64,000 nt of DNA from Flavobacteriales bacterium (lineage in GTDB: Bacteria > Bacteroidota > Bacteroidia > Flavobacteriales > Schleiferiaceae), in assembly GCA_012269745.1 (NCBI GenBank), contig JAAXJR010000009.1:23329-87328 (forward strand), in the 5' to 3' direction. The number at the start of each line of letters is the position of its first letter. The stretch's first letter is position 1. Made by a program: the position numbers and the translations under genes. Under the pieces are notes generated by a model. The model had not been told where the DNA came from and did no database searches. It saw nothing but the letters and a program-made list of their open reading frames with translations. Positions 18,686 through 28,216 of the stretch are shown one piece after another.

Positions 18686-19583
18686 ACACATTCAGTTATT
18701 TCTCAAAGGCATGGCCATGGGTGCAGCAGACGTTGTTCCTGGTGTCAGCGGTGGAACTATTGCTTTTATCACAGGTATCTACGAGGAGTTAATCGGATCT
18801 ATTTCCTCCGTCAACAAAGACACTTTTAAACTACTTTTTCGTGGCCAATTCCGCGAGCTTTGGACTTCCATTAACGGGAATTTTTTAGCCGTTCTCTTTG
18901 CTGGAATATTTACGAGCATTTTAACACTGGCCTCTGTCCTCACTTTCACTTTAGAGCACTACCCCATTCTTACCTGGAGCTTTTTCTTTGGTTTAGTGGC
19001 TGCATCTGTGTGGATGATGGGCAGAACGGTTAAACAGTGGAATGTTAATGCCCTACTGGCATTTCTGATTGGCACTGTGGTTGCTTACGCCATTACCGAA
19101 ATGGGTACGACTGCCGGGTCCGATGCACCATGGTACCTAGTCCTTAGTGGTGCTTTGGCGATCTGTGCCATGATTTTACCGGGCATTAGTGGCAGCTTTA
19201 TTTTACTGCTTTTGGGTGCTTATTCCACCGTATTGGCGGCAGTGGCTAACCGAGAATTACTAACCATTGCCTACGTAGGCATTGGCGCCGTTGTGGGTTT
19301 GCTCCTCTTCAGCAAAGGCTTGAAGTTCATTTTTGAGCGTTATTACAACTTTACCATTGCCCTGCTCAGTGGATTCTTGCTGGGTTCTTTAAATAAATTG
19401 TGGCCTTGGAAAGAGGTGCTTGAGACTTTTACAAAACACGCGGGTACTGAGAAAGAAGAGATGGTTGCTCTGAGTGTTCAAAATCTTGCACCGGGTAGTG
19501 ATTGGCCCACAGCACTAATTTTCGCACTTTTTGGTGCAGCTCTTGTTCTTGGATTAGAATTCGCTGGTAAAAAACTAAAATGA
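18678..19583 (+). CDS. DUF368 family membrane protein (polyprenyl-phosphate transporter, PopT-like)
   Basis: 301 residues, about eight membrane helices. Starts LKGMAMGAADVVPGVSGGTIAFITGIYEELI, the first of the two inverted-repeat signatures; the second is MILPGISGSFILLLLGAY at about 160-180. DUF368 proteins have been identified as translocases that recycle undecaprenyl phosphate across the inner membrane for cell-wall and envelope polymers (PopT in Vibrio cholerae and Staphylococcus aureus). By family this gene should do the same. Overlaps its neighbours on both sides (8 and 4 bases). Confidence 0.88.
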   Translation: MLKHIQLFLKGMAMGAADVVPGVSGGTIAFITGIYEELIGSISSVNKDTFKLLFRGQFRELWTSINGNFLAVLFAGIFTSILTLASVLTFTLEHYPILTWSFFFGLVAASVWMMGRTVKQWNVNALLAFLIGTVVAYAITEMGTTAGSDAPWYLVLSGALAICAMILPGISGSFILLLLGAYSTVLAAVANRELLTIAYVGIGAVVGLLLFSKGLKFIFERYYNFTIALLSGFLLGSLNKLWPWKEVLETFTKHAGTEKEEMVALSVQNLAPGSDWPTALIFALFGAALVLGLEFAGKKLK

Positions 19584-20320
19584 TCAAACTCGGACTAATT
19601 GGTTCCCCCATTGCGCACAGCCTAAGCCCAAAGATTCATCACGGATTTATCGAAAGTGCAGGAATGATCGGGAGTTATGAGTTGTTCGAAATGGACCAAT
19701 TACCTACTGAAGGTCTCAAGGCATTTATGATCAGCAAAGGGTTAACTGGGCTCAATATTACCATTCCCTTCAAAGAATCAGTATTGAATGAACTCGATGA
19801 AGTGGAATTCTCAGCCAAAGAACTAGGTGCCGTAAATACTGTTGTTCTTCAAAATCAAAGACTGTTAGGCTACAATACTGATGTTTATGGGATCACTACA
19901 AGCATCGAAGAATTAGATGTTACGCCGTGCAAAACATTAGTCTTCGGTAGCGGCGGGGCCTCCAAGGCAGTAGTTAAAGTGCTCGAAGACAGAGGATTTA
20001 GACCTATAGTTTTGAGCAGAAATTCTACCTCTACTAATTATGATAATTTATCAAGTCAAGAAGCAGCAGAATGTCGGTTTTGGGTGAACTGTACCCCTGT
20101 TGGAACTGAAGGTTTGACACCTAATCTTTTACCCCTTCCTTTTGCTGTTTTAAACGAGGAATTCGCCATATTTGACCTAGTATATAAACCCAACCCTACT
20201 CCATTAATGACAGAAGCTCTAAAGCGAGGTGCGAAGGTCATAGGCGGAGAAAAAATGTTAACTGAGCAAGCGAGAAAATCATGGCAATTGTTCCATGACG
20301 CTTACTACAAAAATTTGTAG
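19580..20320 (+). CDS. aroE: Shikimate dehydrogenase
   Basis: 246 residues. NADPH-dependent reduction of 3-dehydroshikimate in aromatic amino acid and chorismate synthesis, which also feeds the menaquinone genes further along. Substrate site SLSPKIHHGF (S-x-S), NITIPFKE with catalytic K65, GAVNT (N86) and NTDVYGI (D101). NADP loop FGSGGASKAV near 125-135, VNCTPVGT, and C-terminal GGEKMLTEQARKSW. Slightly short for the family (about 270), a common feature in Bacteroidota. Starts by ATGA overlap with DUF368. Confidence 0.92.
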   Translation: MIKLGLIGSPIAHSLSPKIHHGFIESAGMIGSYELFEMDQLPTEGLKAFMISKGLTGLNITIPFKESVLNELDEVEFSAKELGAVNTVVLQNQRLLGYNTDVYGITTSIEELDVTPCKTLVFGSGGASKAVVKVLEDRGFRPIVLSRNSTSTNYDNLSSQEAAECRFWVNCTPVGTEGLTPNLLPLPFAVLNEEFAIFDLVYKPNPTPLMTEALKRGAKVIGGEKMLTEQARKSWQLFHDAYYKNL

Positions 20321-22177
20321 ATGATGAACCAAGAAGAATTGAAACCAGAAGAAGTACAACAGGGAACTCCTGCACAAATTGAATCGGTCACCGAGGAAAC
20401 AACAGAAACTGTTATGCAGAACCAGGAAGATCAAGTTCGTACTGTTGAAGCGGAGGAGGATCATGAGGAACCAAAAGAGCAAAAGCTCAATATTCCAGAT
20501 TTCGATGCCCTCGATTTGGATCAATCTTTATCGGTTATTAAAGACCACATAGGCCAATTCCCGGCACACCGAATTAAAGGCATTGTAGAGAGCGGACGTT
20601 CGCGAATGTTACGTGAGCTCAATGCACAGCAAGCCGAAGCCAAGGAAAAGTACCTTGCAGAAGGCGGCAACATCATCGACTTCAGATACGATCAGCCAAT
20701 TCGCAAGGAATTAGGCGCAGTTTATGGCGGCTATCGTGATGCTTTAAGAAAGCACTACAGTGACCTTGAAGCACAATTGTCAAGCAACTTGAGCACCAAG
20801 CTTGAGATTATTGAAAAAATTAAGGCACTTCCTACCTCGGAGGGAAGCGCCAAAGAGAAATATGATGCCTTTAAAGCTTTACGCGAGCAGTGGAACAACA
20901 CTGGTCTTGTACCGAAGGCAGAAGCACGCAACGTTTGGGCGAACTTTAACCACCATGTAGACAACTTCTTCAACTTCTTGCGATTGGCTTATGATTTAAT
21001 CGACAAGGAGTATCAAAACAACTTGACGGAAAAAATCGCCATGATTGAAGAGCTCGAGGCTATGATAGAAGGCGGTGCTTCAGCCGAGCTGTTCAGGACA
21101 CTTCAAAAAGCGCACAGTCGCTGGAAGAAAATTGGCCCTGTCCCTAGAGAACAGAAGGACATTATTTGGGACCGATTCAAAGCAGTCACTGCCAAGGTGC
21201 ATGAGCAACGTGAGCAATACAATGAGGTCTTGAAGGCCCAGAATGATGCTAAAATTGCTGCTAAGCGCGCCGTTGTTGAGGGCATTGAGTCATTGACTAA
21301 AGAGCTGCCAGCCAAGCACAGCGGATGGCAAAAAGCAAGTAAAGAGCTCAACCAATTCCGTGAACAATTCAAGAAAATTGGCTTTGTTAAGAGCGAAGAA
21401 AATGATGCCGTTTGGGAAGACTACAAAGTAGCTCAACGTGAATTCAATCGTTTGAAAAACGCCTTCTACAAAGAGGAGAAAAAAGCGCATCGCGAGAATA
21501 TAGAAAAGAAGCGTGCGTTGATCGAATTGGCCAATAGCTGGAAGGACAGCGACGACTTTGGCGCCGCTGCAAGTGCTCTAAAGAAGGCTCAAGCCGACTG
21601 GAAGCGAACAGGATACGTGCCAAAAAAAGAAGGCGACAAGCTCTGGGAAGAGTTCCGTGGTGCCTGTAATCACTTCTTCGACAGAATGAATGGTGAACGC
21701 AAGGCACGCGAAAAGAAAGTAAGCGCAGCCAATAAAGCGAAGGAAGCAAAACTCGCTGAAATCAAGGATGCCAGTGTAGCTTCGATAGAGGATGCCGTTT
21801 CTCTAAGCGAAGAATGGGGTGCAATGGGAGCTCCAAACCGCAAATTGGATGCTCAGTTTGATGCTCTATTAGAAGATAAACTAAGTGGTCTTGGACTAGA
21901 GAAATCTGTTTTAGAGCGTACGCTGTTCGAGGCAAAAGTTAAGGCACTTGTCGAAGCTGATGATCAACAGGGACTCTTAGCTCAGCGTTCGTGGATACGA
22001 GAGGAGACTGATAAGGCAAAGAAGGAATTACACCAGCTTGAGAACAACATTGCCTTCTTTGGCAACGCTAAGGGCAACCCACTACTTGAGGCAGCTCAAC
22101 AGAATATTGAAAATCAAAAAGCCAGAGTTGAAGAATTGACAGCATTGCGTAAGCTATTCAATTCTTTATTGAAATAA
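20321..22177 (+). CDS. DUF349 domain protein
   Basis: 618 residues, highly charged, mostly helical, with an acidic low-complexity N-terminus (about 1-60). The body carries about five DUF349 repeats of 70-75 residues, each with a motif like W(N/K)xxGxVPKxxxxxxWxxF (WNNTGLVPKAEARNVWANF, WKKIGPVPREQKDIIWDRF, FKKIGFVKSEENDAVWEDY, WKRTGYVPKKEGDKLWEEF). No signal peptide, so cytoplasmic. Molecular role unknown in Bacteroidota. It starts one base after the aroE stop and ends 6 bases before uvrB. Confidence 0.88.
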   Translation: MMNQEELKPEEVQQGTPAQIESVTEETTETVMQNQEDQVRTVEAEEDHEEPKEQKLNIPDFDALDLDQSLSVIKDHIGQFPAHRIKGIVESGRSRMLRELNAQQAEAKEKYLAEGGNIIDFRYDQPIRKELGAVYGGYRDALRKHYSDLEAQLSSNLSTKLEIIEKIKALPTSEGSAKEKYDAFKALREQWNNTGLVPKAEARNVWANFNHHVDNFFNFLRLAYDLIDKEYQNNLTEKIAMIEELEAMIEGGASAELFRTLQKAHSRWKKIGPVPREQKDIIWDRFKAVTAKVHEQREQYNEVLKAQNDAKIAAKRAVVEGIESLTKELPAKHSGWQKASKELNQFREQFKKIGFVKSEENDAVWEDYKVAQREFNRLKNAFYKEEKKAHRENIEKKRALIELANSWKDSDDFGAAASALKKAQADWKRTGYVPKKEGDKLWEEFRGACNHFFDRMNGERKAREKKVSAANKAKEAKLAEIKDASVASIEDAVSLSEEWGAMGAPNRKLDAQFDALLEDKLSGLGLEKSVLERTLFEAKVKALVEADDQQGLLAQRSWIREETDKAKKELHQLENNIAFFGNAKGNPLLEAAQQNIENQKARVEELTALRKLFNSLLK

Positions 22178-22183
22178 TCCTAT

Positions 22184-24193
22184 ATGGACTTTAAGCTCAA
22201 AGCTCCATTCGAACCCATGGGTGACCAACCCACGGCCATTAATGATTTGGTGGAGGGCTTAAACAGTGGTGAACGCGACCAAGTATTGCTTGGGGTTACA
22301 GGATCAGGAAAGACCTTTACGGTTGCCAATGTCATTGAACGCACGCAACGTCCTAGTTTGATATTGTGTCACAACAAGACGCTTGCTGCTCAGCTCTATG
22401 GTGAGATGAAAGAATTCTTTCCAGAGAATGCCGTAGAGTACTTCGTCAGCTATTATGATTACTATCAACCAGAGGCCTATGTTCCTTCTTCAGGCCTTTA
22501 CATTGAAAAGGATCTGAGCATTAATGACGAGATCGAAAAGCTCCGCTTGAGCACTACCTCCTCCCTACTCTCTGGTCGTCGCGATGTTATCGTTGTTGCA
22601 TCCGTATCTTGTTTGTACGGGATGGGAAACCCCGAAGCCTTCAACGCAAGTGTAGTAAATCTGAAAGTCGGCGAAATGATCAGCCGTCAGGCCTTGCTTC
22701 ACAAGTTCGTCAATGCACTTTACGCCAGAACTACAGCTGAATTTAAACGGGGTTCCTTCCGAGTAAAAGGAGATACTGTGGACATTTTTCCAGCGTACGC
22801 AGAATCCTACTTCCGCATCAGTTTTTGGGGAGACGAGGTTGAATCTATTGAACACATGGATCCCATAAGTGGGTCGCGAATAGAGCACATGAACGAGATG
22901 CGTTTGTTCCCGGCAAACTTGTTCGTTACAGAGAAAGATCAACTTCAGAACGCCATCCATCAGATTCAAGACGATTTGATGTCTCAGGTAGACCATTTCA
23001 GGAACGTAGCACGTCCATTGGAGGCTAAGCGACTGGAAGAACGCACCAATTTTGACCTTGAAATGATTCGCGAGCTTGGCTATTGTTCCGGCATTGAGAA
23101 TTACAGTCGTTACCTAGACGGCCGTCAACCTGGCGTTCGTCCTTTCTGCCTTTTAGATTATTTCCCAGACGACTTCTTGTTGGTCATTGATGAGAGCCAC
23201 GTAACCATTCCTCAAGTTAGAGCTATGTACGGTGGCGATAGATCTAGGAAAGAGAATCTAGTAGAATACGGATTCCGTCTGCCAGCAGCCTTGGATAATC
23301 GTCCTTTGAAGTTTGAAGAATTTGAAAACATCCGAGGCCAAGCGCTCTTTGTTAGTGCAACACCTGCTGAGTATGAGTTAGAATTAAGTCAAGGCGTTTT
23401 TGCCGAACAGGTCATTCGTCCCACAGGTCTTTTGGACCCAATCATTAGCGTTAGACCTAGCGAGAATCAGGTGGACGATTTGATGGAGGAAATTCACAAG
23501 CGTGTAGAACTTGACGAGCGTGTTCTGGTCACAACATTGACCAAAAGAATGGCGGAAGAGCTTACCAAATACTTCACTCGCTACGATATACGTTGCCGTT
23601 ACATCCACAGTGATGTAGATACATTGGAACGTGTAGAAATCATGCGTGATCTACGACTAGGAGTGTTTGACGTACTCATTGGTGTAAACCTTCTTCGTGA
23701 AGGATTAGATTTCCCTGAGGTAAGTCTTGTGGCTATAATGGATGCTGATAAGGAAGGCTTCCTTCGTAGTGAAAGAAGCTTAGTCCAAACCATAGGACGT
23801 GCAGCTCGTAATGTCAATGGACTAGCCATCCTCTACGCCGATAAAATTACTGATAGTATGCAACGCACCATTGATGAAACGGAGCGTCGCAGAAAGAAAC
23901 AAGATGAATTTAACAAGGCCAATGGCCTTGAACCTAAAGCTCTTAAGCGCAGTCGCGAGGAGATCTTGAGTAAATCCAGCGCAGTTGGTCGCAATGTAGA
24001 ATACGAGGTTAGTAAGGTGAATCTCAAAGCCGCCGAGCAAGCGATGAACTACACTACACCTGAAGATCTTGAATCCAGTATTAGAAAGGTGCGCAAGGAT
24101 ATGGAAGAAGCTTCGAAGACGCTCGACTTTATTGAAGCTGCAAGATTGCGTGATCTATTAATTGAGCTTGAAGGTAAAAGGGAGAAGCGTTAG
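22184..24193 (+). CDS. uvrB: Excinuclease ABC subunit B
   Basis: 669 residues, full length. The damage-verifying helicase of nucleotide excision repair, loaded by UvrA and acting with UvrC. Walker A GVTGSGKT (37-44), beta-hairpin region SYYDYYQPEAYVP that clamps DNA near residue 95, DESH motif (VIDESHVTIPQ), helicase motifs FVSATPAEYE and QTIGRAARN, and a C-terminal UVR domain (EDLESSIRKVRKDMEEASKTLDF) that contacts UvrC. Last gene of the operon; its end overlaps the convergent 24190 gene by 4 bases. Confidence 0.96.
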   Translation: MDFKLKAPFEPMGDQPTAINDLVEGLNSGERDQVLLGVTGSGKTFTVANVIERTQRPSLILCHNKTLAAQLYGEMKEFFPENAVEYFVSYYDYYQPEAYVPSSGLYIEKDLSINDEIEKLRLSTTSSLLSGRRDVIVVASVSCLYGMGNPEAFNASVVNLKVGEMISRQALLHKFVNALYARTTAEFKRGSFRVKGDTVDIFPAYAESYFRISFWGDEVESIEHMDPISGSRIEHMNEMRLFPANLFVTEKDQLQNAIHQIQDDLMSQVDHFRNVARPLEAKRLEERTNFDLEMIRELGYCSGIENYSRYLDGRQPGVRPFCLLDYFPDDFLLVIDESHVTIPQVRAMYGGDRSRKENLVEYGFRLPAALDNRPLKFEEFENIRGQALFVSATPAEYELELSQGVFAEQVIRPTGLLDPIISVRPSENQVDDLMEEIHKRVELDERVLVTTLTKRMAEELTKYFTRYDIRCRYIHSDVDTLERVEIMRDLRLGVFDVLIGVNLLREGLDFPEVSLVAIMDADKEGFLRSERSLVQTIGRAARNVNGLAILYADKITDSMQRTIDETERRRKKQDEFNKANGLEPKALKRSREEILSKSSAVGRNVEYEVSKVNLKAAEQAMNYTTPEDLESSIRKVRKDMEEASKTLDFIEAARLRDLLIELEGKREKR

Positions 24194-24726
24194 AGATAGT
24201 GTGCCACCCCTACTGCGAAAGTCCAAACACGGTGGCCATCAATACGCTGGTCCAAATACAATGTTGGTGTCCATTCCCACCGGTCGTTCAACGGCACCTC
24301 CGCTTCTAAACCAAATCGAATCAAAGTCTTAATTTCCGAATTCTCTTTGGTAAGGCCAGGACCAATGCCGACGATGAGATTATGATTCAACCTATAGAAA
24401 ATATCTAGGGTAGAAATCATCGGAGTCTCTATTTCTAGCTCAGTTCCATTATCTGTGACAATGACATAATTCTCGAGCTCGACATCACTGTGCCAACCAA
24501 TGGACCAAGAATCGCTCAAATGATAATCCAGGTCTATTCCCCAGGTAGGCACAAAGTAGATACCATCTCCTCCTACCTCCGGCACCATACCATGTCCCAA
24601 AAGGACCGCAGCCCGAAGTGGGTGTCTTTGATGATGGGGATCTGAGAACTTATCGTCTATCTTATGCTGTGCCTTCAATTGAACTGTAAGGATTACAACA
24701 AGGGTGAAAACCACTTTTAACTTCAC
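24190..24726 (-). CDS. Exported protein, probable small outer-membrane beta-barrel
   Basis: 178 residues. Signal peptide MKLKVVFTLVVILTVQLKAQ. The rest alternates polar and hydrophobic residues with aromatic ends (GIDLDYHLSDSWSIGWHSDVELENY, NHNLIVGIGPGLTKE, IKTLIRFGLEAEVPL, WEWTPTLYLDQRI, VWTFAVGVAHYL), as in eight-stranded outer-membrane barrels, and ends in an aromatic-leucine pair. I recognise no specific family. Converges on uvrB with a 4-base overlap and is divergent from the DUF3784 gene. Confidence 0.65.
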   Translation of the reverse strand: MKLKVVFTLVVILTVQLKAQHKIDDKFSDPHHQRHPLRAAVLLGHGMVPEVGGDGIYFVPTWGIDLDYHLSDSWSIGWHSDVELENYVIVTDNGTELEIETPMISTLDIFYRLNHNLIVGIGPGLTKENSEIKTLIRFGLEAEVPLNDRWEWTPTLYLDQRIDGHRVWTFAVGVAHYL

Positions 24727-24791
24727 GTCAACAATATTTTCATCTAAGGTGAGGTATCTTTAGGGTATACTTCATAACCAAAGTCACGCCG

Positions 24792-25520
24792 ATGTTTTTT
24801 GTCATATTAGGAATGGGCCTACTCTTCTTCGGATTAGGGTTCATGATTACTGAAAACAATGCCAGCTCTTTGCTCAGTGGATACAACACCATGAGCAAGG
24901 AAGAGCAGGAACAATTTCCTTTAACCGAATATCTAGAGCGATTTAAAAGTTTTCATGTCCGATTCGGCGTTCTATTCACTGTCCTTGGCGTTTTATTCTA
25001 TGTAACCAATGCAGCGCTCTTGGGATGGCACATGGGCATTACTCCTATCCTTGCCTACATCTATTTTTTCTATCAGACCAAGGATTTGAGCTCGAAGTTA
25101 GAGTCCCAGAAAAATTCATTTAAAGTGGGCATCGCAGTACTCATAGGAACACTGGTTTTCGTCATCGGCATGTTTTATTGGTCGGACCGTCCCTCAGATG
25201 TTGTGTTGGACGGTGACATTTTAAGAATTTCTGGACCGTACGGGATAGATTTACCGCTCGACAAAATTGACTCTTTAGGCATCTCAGTATCCCTACCTGA
25301 GATTTCGACAAGAAGACATGGGATTTCTACTGGAACTATCGCTAAGGGCAAGTACCGCGGACCTGAAGGTGATTACTTGCTATTGATCGATAAACCTTAC
25401 GAAAAGGTACTGTGGATTGGTAGAAAGAGCGCAGATCCGGTGTTGATTTCACTCAATGAATTGGACGAAGAAAAACTACTACTTGAACTCAAGGAATCCC
25501 TAGAGCTTGATGCCCCGTGA
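24792..25520 (+). CDS. DUF3784-like membrane protein
   Basis: 242 residues. An N-terminal helix is followed by NASSLLSGYNTMSKEEQEQF, the signature of DUF3784 proteins, then two further membrane helices (about 60-95) and another at 112-130. The C-terminal 100 residues are soluble (DVVLDGDILRISGPYGIDLPLDKIDSL), resembling the PH-like extension seen in some homologues. Function unknown. Its end overlaps the convergent glycosyltransferase gene by 21 bases. Confidence 0.65.
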   Translation: MFFVILGMGLLFFGLGFMITENNASSLLSGYNTMSKEEQEQFPLTEYLERFKSFHVRFGVLFTVLGVLFYVTNAALLGWHMGITPILAYIYFFYQTKDLSSKLESQKNSFKVGIAVLIGTLVFVIGMFYWSDRPSDVVLDGDILRISGPYGIDLPLDKIDSLGISVSLPEISTRRHGISTGTIAKGKYRGPEGDYLLLIDKPYEKVLWIGRKSADPVLISLNELDEEKLLLELKESLELDAP

Positions 25521-26513
25521 GTTTCCTTTGATATACACTTCAATGTAGTTTCGTAAAAAACCCATTCCGTAGCCTGCATTCATGGTAATCGTCGTACGAA
25601 TGGCCAAGGTGGCCACCTTTACATTTTCAGTTCTTGAAGCCTCTACAAACACCGCGGATAAGTAGCCTACAAAAGCCAAGAAAGGCACAGCCAACAAGGA
25701 GTTACCCTGTAATAGACTCAGAACAAATAGTAGAAAACTGGCATAGCGGTAAAGGGTAAAAACCGTTGGAAACAAGTGCGTGATTTTCAAATTCCCAGGA
25801 TGCGCTTTTGCCAATAATGGTCGTGCTGCACCGAAACGAAATACTTGACGACGGAACTGTTTCAGTGTCGCACGACGCTTGTGATATACATGCGCCTCTG
25901 GAATGAAACGGCTAATGGCACCTGCCTTCTGCAAACGAAGACTTAGTTCTACATCCTCACCACAGACAAACTCCTCGTCGTAACCGCCAACTTCTTTAAA
26001 AAGTGCAGCCGACATGCCCATGTTAAATCCTCTCGGTTGGTACGAAGTTACTGAAGCTTTACCCCCTCTAATCCCACCGGTAGTAAGGAAAGAGGTCATT
26101 GAAAAGTTAATGGCCTTTTGAAGGTCGGTGAAATCGGCTGAAGCCGCATCTGGACCACCAAAGAGCGTAGTATCAGGGTATTCGGAAAGGAAGGCGTCGA
26201 TACCTTTGAGGTATGCGCTTGGAATAATACAATCCGAATCCAGGAAGATGAAATATTCAGCATCAGCGAGCTCAGCAGCGCGATTGCGTGCATCACTTAC
26301 AGGAAGAAACTCTTCGTAATAGATTTGAAGCGGCAGCGTATCAAAATACTCCTGAAGTACCGGGCGCAGTTCATCCCCTGGAGTACCGTCGCCAAGGATG
26401 ACTTGGTATTGATCTTTGGGGTAATCGAGCTGCTCTAGGCTTGCTAGAAATTCAGTAACCTCATCCGGACGTTTAAACGTTGGCGAGATTAAAGCGTACT
26501 TCACTTTTGCCAT
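25500..26513 (-). CDS. Family 2 glycosyltransferase
   Basis: 337 residues. GT-A fold: LISPTFKRPDEVTEFLASLE at the N-terminus, YQVILGDGTPGDEL, the metal motif FLDSDCI (DXD) near 95, and GGYDEEFVCGEDVELSLRLQKAG with the ED base region. C-terminal hydrophobic stretch (about 250-290) suggests membrane association. Sugar donor and acceptor cannot be read from sequence. It starts by TAATG overlap with the preceding glycosyltransferase, so the two probably act in one envelope glycan pathway. Confidence 0.87.
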   Translation of the reverse strand: MAKVKYALISPTFKRPDEVTEFLASLEQLDYPKDQYQVILGDGTPGDELRPVLQEYFDTLPLQIYYEEFLPVSDARNRAAELADAEYFIFLDSDCIIPSAYLKGIDAFLSEYPDTTLFGGPDAASADFTDLQKAINFSMTSFLTTGGIRGGKASVTSYQPRGFNMGMSAALFKEVGGYDEEFVCGEDVELSLRLQKAGAISRFIPEAHVYHKRRATLKQFRRQVFRFGAARPLLAKAHPGNLKITHLFPTVFTLYRYASFLLFVLSLLQGNSLLAVPFLAFVGYLSAVFVEASRTENVKVATLAIRTTITMNAGYGMGFLRNYIEVYIKGNSRGIKL

Positions 26514-27475
26514 TAGAGGCCAATTTTTTTATCGACGGTATAATCGTGCTTTTTCGTGCTTTCGCGCAGCAAAAGTTCTGCGATGAAACCCACGCCAAAC
26601 AATTGGACCCCAATGACATTCAAGGCGAGCAAAATGAAAAACAACGGATTCTCGGTGATCAGACGTGCCTCTACCCCTGCGCCCAAGGCCCAAAGTTTAT
26701 AAATCCCTAAGTAAGCCAACAGTAGCGCTGAAAGCGCGAACATTAGCGTACCTGCAGCGCCAAAGAAGTGCATAGGACGCCTCCCGAATTTACCAATGAC
26801 CGCCAGCGTTCCTAGGTCTAAAAAACCATTAATAAAGCGGTCAAGACCGAACTTTGTAGTACCGTACTTTCTTGCTTGATGCTGCACCACTTTCTCACCA
26901 ATCTTATCGAAGCCCTTGTTCTTGGCTAAGAATGGAATGTATCGGTGCATCTCGCCGTATACATCAATATTGTGTACCACTTCCAGCTTGTAGGCTTTTA
27001 GTCCACAATTGAAATCGTTCAATTTGATCTTGGAAATTCTTCTCGTGGCGGCGTTGAAGAGTTTCGTCGGAATGGTCTTACTGAGCGGATCGAAGCGCTT
27101 CTGCTTCCAACCACTAACAAGGTCGTATCCATCTTCAATGATCATGCGTCTTAGCTCCGGAATTTCTTCAGGGCTGTCCTGTAAATCTGCATCCATAGTG
27201 ATCACTACATCTCCAGAAGCGGCCTTGAAGCCTTGATTCAGTCCGGCACTCTTACCCTGATTTTTACGAAAGGAAATGGCCTTGACGTTTTCGTTATTGC
27301 GACGTAACTCCTCTATTACAGCCCAACTATTATCCGTTGATCCGTCGTTGACGAAAATGATTTCATAGGTATATCCTTCCCGTTCCATCACCTTGGCAAT
27401 CCAATCGGTCAATTCAGGAAGACTTTCATCTTCATTGAATAAAGGAATTACAATACTTAAATCCAATTTACTCAT
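26513..27475 (-). CDS. Family 2 glycosyltransferase, DPM1/polyprenyl-phosphate type
   Basis: 320 residues. SIVIPLFNEDESLPELT, IIFVNDGSTDNSW, FRKNQGKSAGLNQGF and TMDADLQDSPEEIP are the classic GT2 motifs of polyprenyl-phosphate sugar transferases (DPM1, ArnC, GtrB). KYGTTKFGLDRFINGFLDL and two C-terminal membrane helices (about 235-260, 270-300) support this. It likely moves a sugar onto undecaprenyl phosphate for export. First of a two-gene pair with the gene at 25500. Confidence 0.88.
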   Translation of the reverse strand: MSKLDLSIVIPLFNEDESLPELTDWIAKVMEREGYTYEIIFVNDGSTDNSWAVIEELRRNNENVKAISFRKNQGKSAGLNQGFKAASGDVVITMDADLQDSPEEIPELRRMIIEDGYDLVSGWKQKRFDPLSKTIPTKLFNAATRRISKIKLNDFNCGLKAYKLEVVHNIDVYGEMHRYIPFLAKNKGFDKIGEKVVQHQARKYGTTKFGLDRFINGFLDLGTLAVIGKFGRRPMHFFGAAGTLMFALSALLLAYLGIYKLWALGAGVEARLITENPLFFILLALNVIGVQLFGVGFIAELLLRESTKKHDYTVDKKIGL

Positions 27476-27492
27476 GCTCCTTGTTCTCCTGA

Positions 27493-28020
27493 TTAAAACT
27501 CAGGATTGTTCTTTTTCATTGCTGCACCTACGATCAAAGCGATAATCGCATTGAACATTACTGAGAACGCCGCACTTTTGAATTGTCCCGCTATACCAAA
27601 TGGATTGCTACCTTCAATTCTACTAATGATTTGGTCGATTTGTTCATCACTCATACCTGAAGATTCAAATCTTTCTAAGGTAACTTCAACAATCATATCC
27701 ATTGCATCTACTGCAAACTGTGGATCAATAATCGAGAAAAGTAGAACTGTAAAGACCGTTCCAATAAGTGTAGCAACTATTGCGGTCAATATGTATGCAG
27801 AAAATACTTCTTTGAAACTGGCATACCCGTCATTGCTTTGTTTAAATTTTCCAACGGCAAAAACTCCAAAACCGATTCCAAAGAAAAATAAGATTATTCC
27901 AGGCCAAGTCTGAGTAAACACTGAAATATCGATTAGATAGGCATAGAGTAAGTAGGCTATGTTGATTAAAGCTAAGTAAGTTCCGTACTTAATTGAAATC
28001 TGTTTCATTGCATCATTCAT
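27493..28020 (-). CDS. DUF4199 family membrane protein
   Basis: 175 residues with four hydrophobic segments. MKQISIKYGTYLALINIAYLLYAYLID, the central FKQSNDGYASFKEVFSAYILTAIVATLIGTVF and a C-terminal helix before AMKKNNPEF match DUF4199, common in Bacteroidota and of unknown function. The open frame reaches 28080, but a perfect promoter box at 28046-28053 puts the transcription start downstream of that, so the ATG at 28018-28020 is chosen. Confidence 0.8.
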   Translation of the reverse strand: MNDAMKQISIKYGTYLALINIAYLLYAYLIDISVFTQTWPGIILFFFGIGFGVFAVGKFKQSNDGYASFKEVFSAYILTAIVATLIGTVFTVLLFSIIDPQFAVDAMDMIVEVTLERFESSGMSDEQIDQIISRIEGSNPFGIAGQFKSAAFSVMFNAIIALIVGAAMKKNNPEF

Positions 28021-28045
28021 GGGTAGCGATTTTTCAGTGTTTGGA

Positions 28046-28053
28046 CAAAGATA
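28046..28053 (-). promoter_or_regulatory. Probable promoter of the DUF4199 gene (-7 element)
   Basis: Minus strand TATCTTTG, perfect TAnnTTTG, 25 bases before the chosen ATG. It decides the start against the longer frame. Confidence 0.5.
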
Positions 28054-28084
28054 ACCGAACAGGTGAATTATTTTGATCAAATCG

Positions 28085-28116
28085 TTGCTTTCTCCATACT
28101 TACCTTCTTAACTTTG
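28085..28116 (+). promoter_or_regulatory. Promoter of the SRP RNA gene
   Basis: TTG at 28085-28087, a 21-base spacer, and TAACTTTG at 28109-28116 (perfect TAnnTTTG). The RNA would begin about 5 bases later, at the first G of the GGGCAAG terminal stem. Confidence 0.7.
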
Positions 28117-28120
28117 CATC

Positions 28121-28216
28121 GGGCAAGTCTTACACAACCAGCTCCTAATGAATCCCCCAGGGCGGGAACGCAGCAAGGGTAATTGGTCGTAGCGGTGTGA
28201 TGTAAGTAGCTTGCCC
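28121..28216 (+). ncRNA. ffs: Signal recognition particle RNA, small bacterial type (4.5S)
   Basis: A 96-base hairpin RNA. Ends pair as GGGCAAG (28121-28127) with CTTGCCC (28210-28216). The apical region contains the Ffh-binding core GGGCGGGAACGCAGCAAGGG with the GGAA-type tetraloop and asymmetric A-rich internal loop of bacterial SRP RNA. Pairs with Ffh to deliver nascent membrane proteins to the Sec translocon. A T6 run (28217-28222) directly after the closing stem probably ends transcription. Confidence 0.92.
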
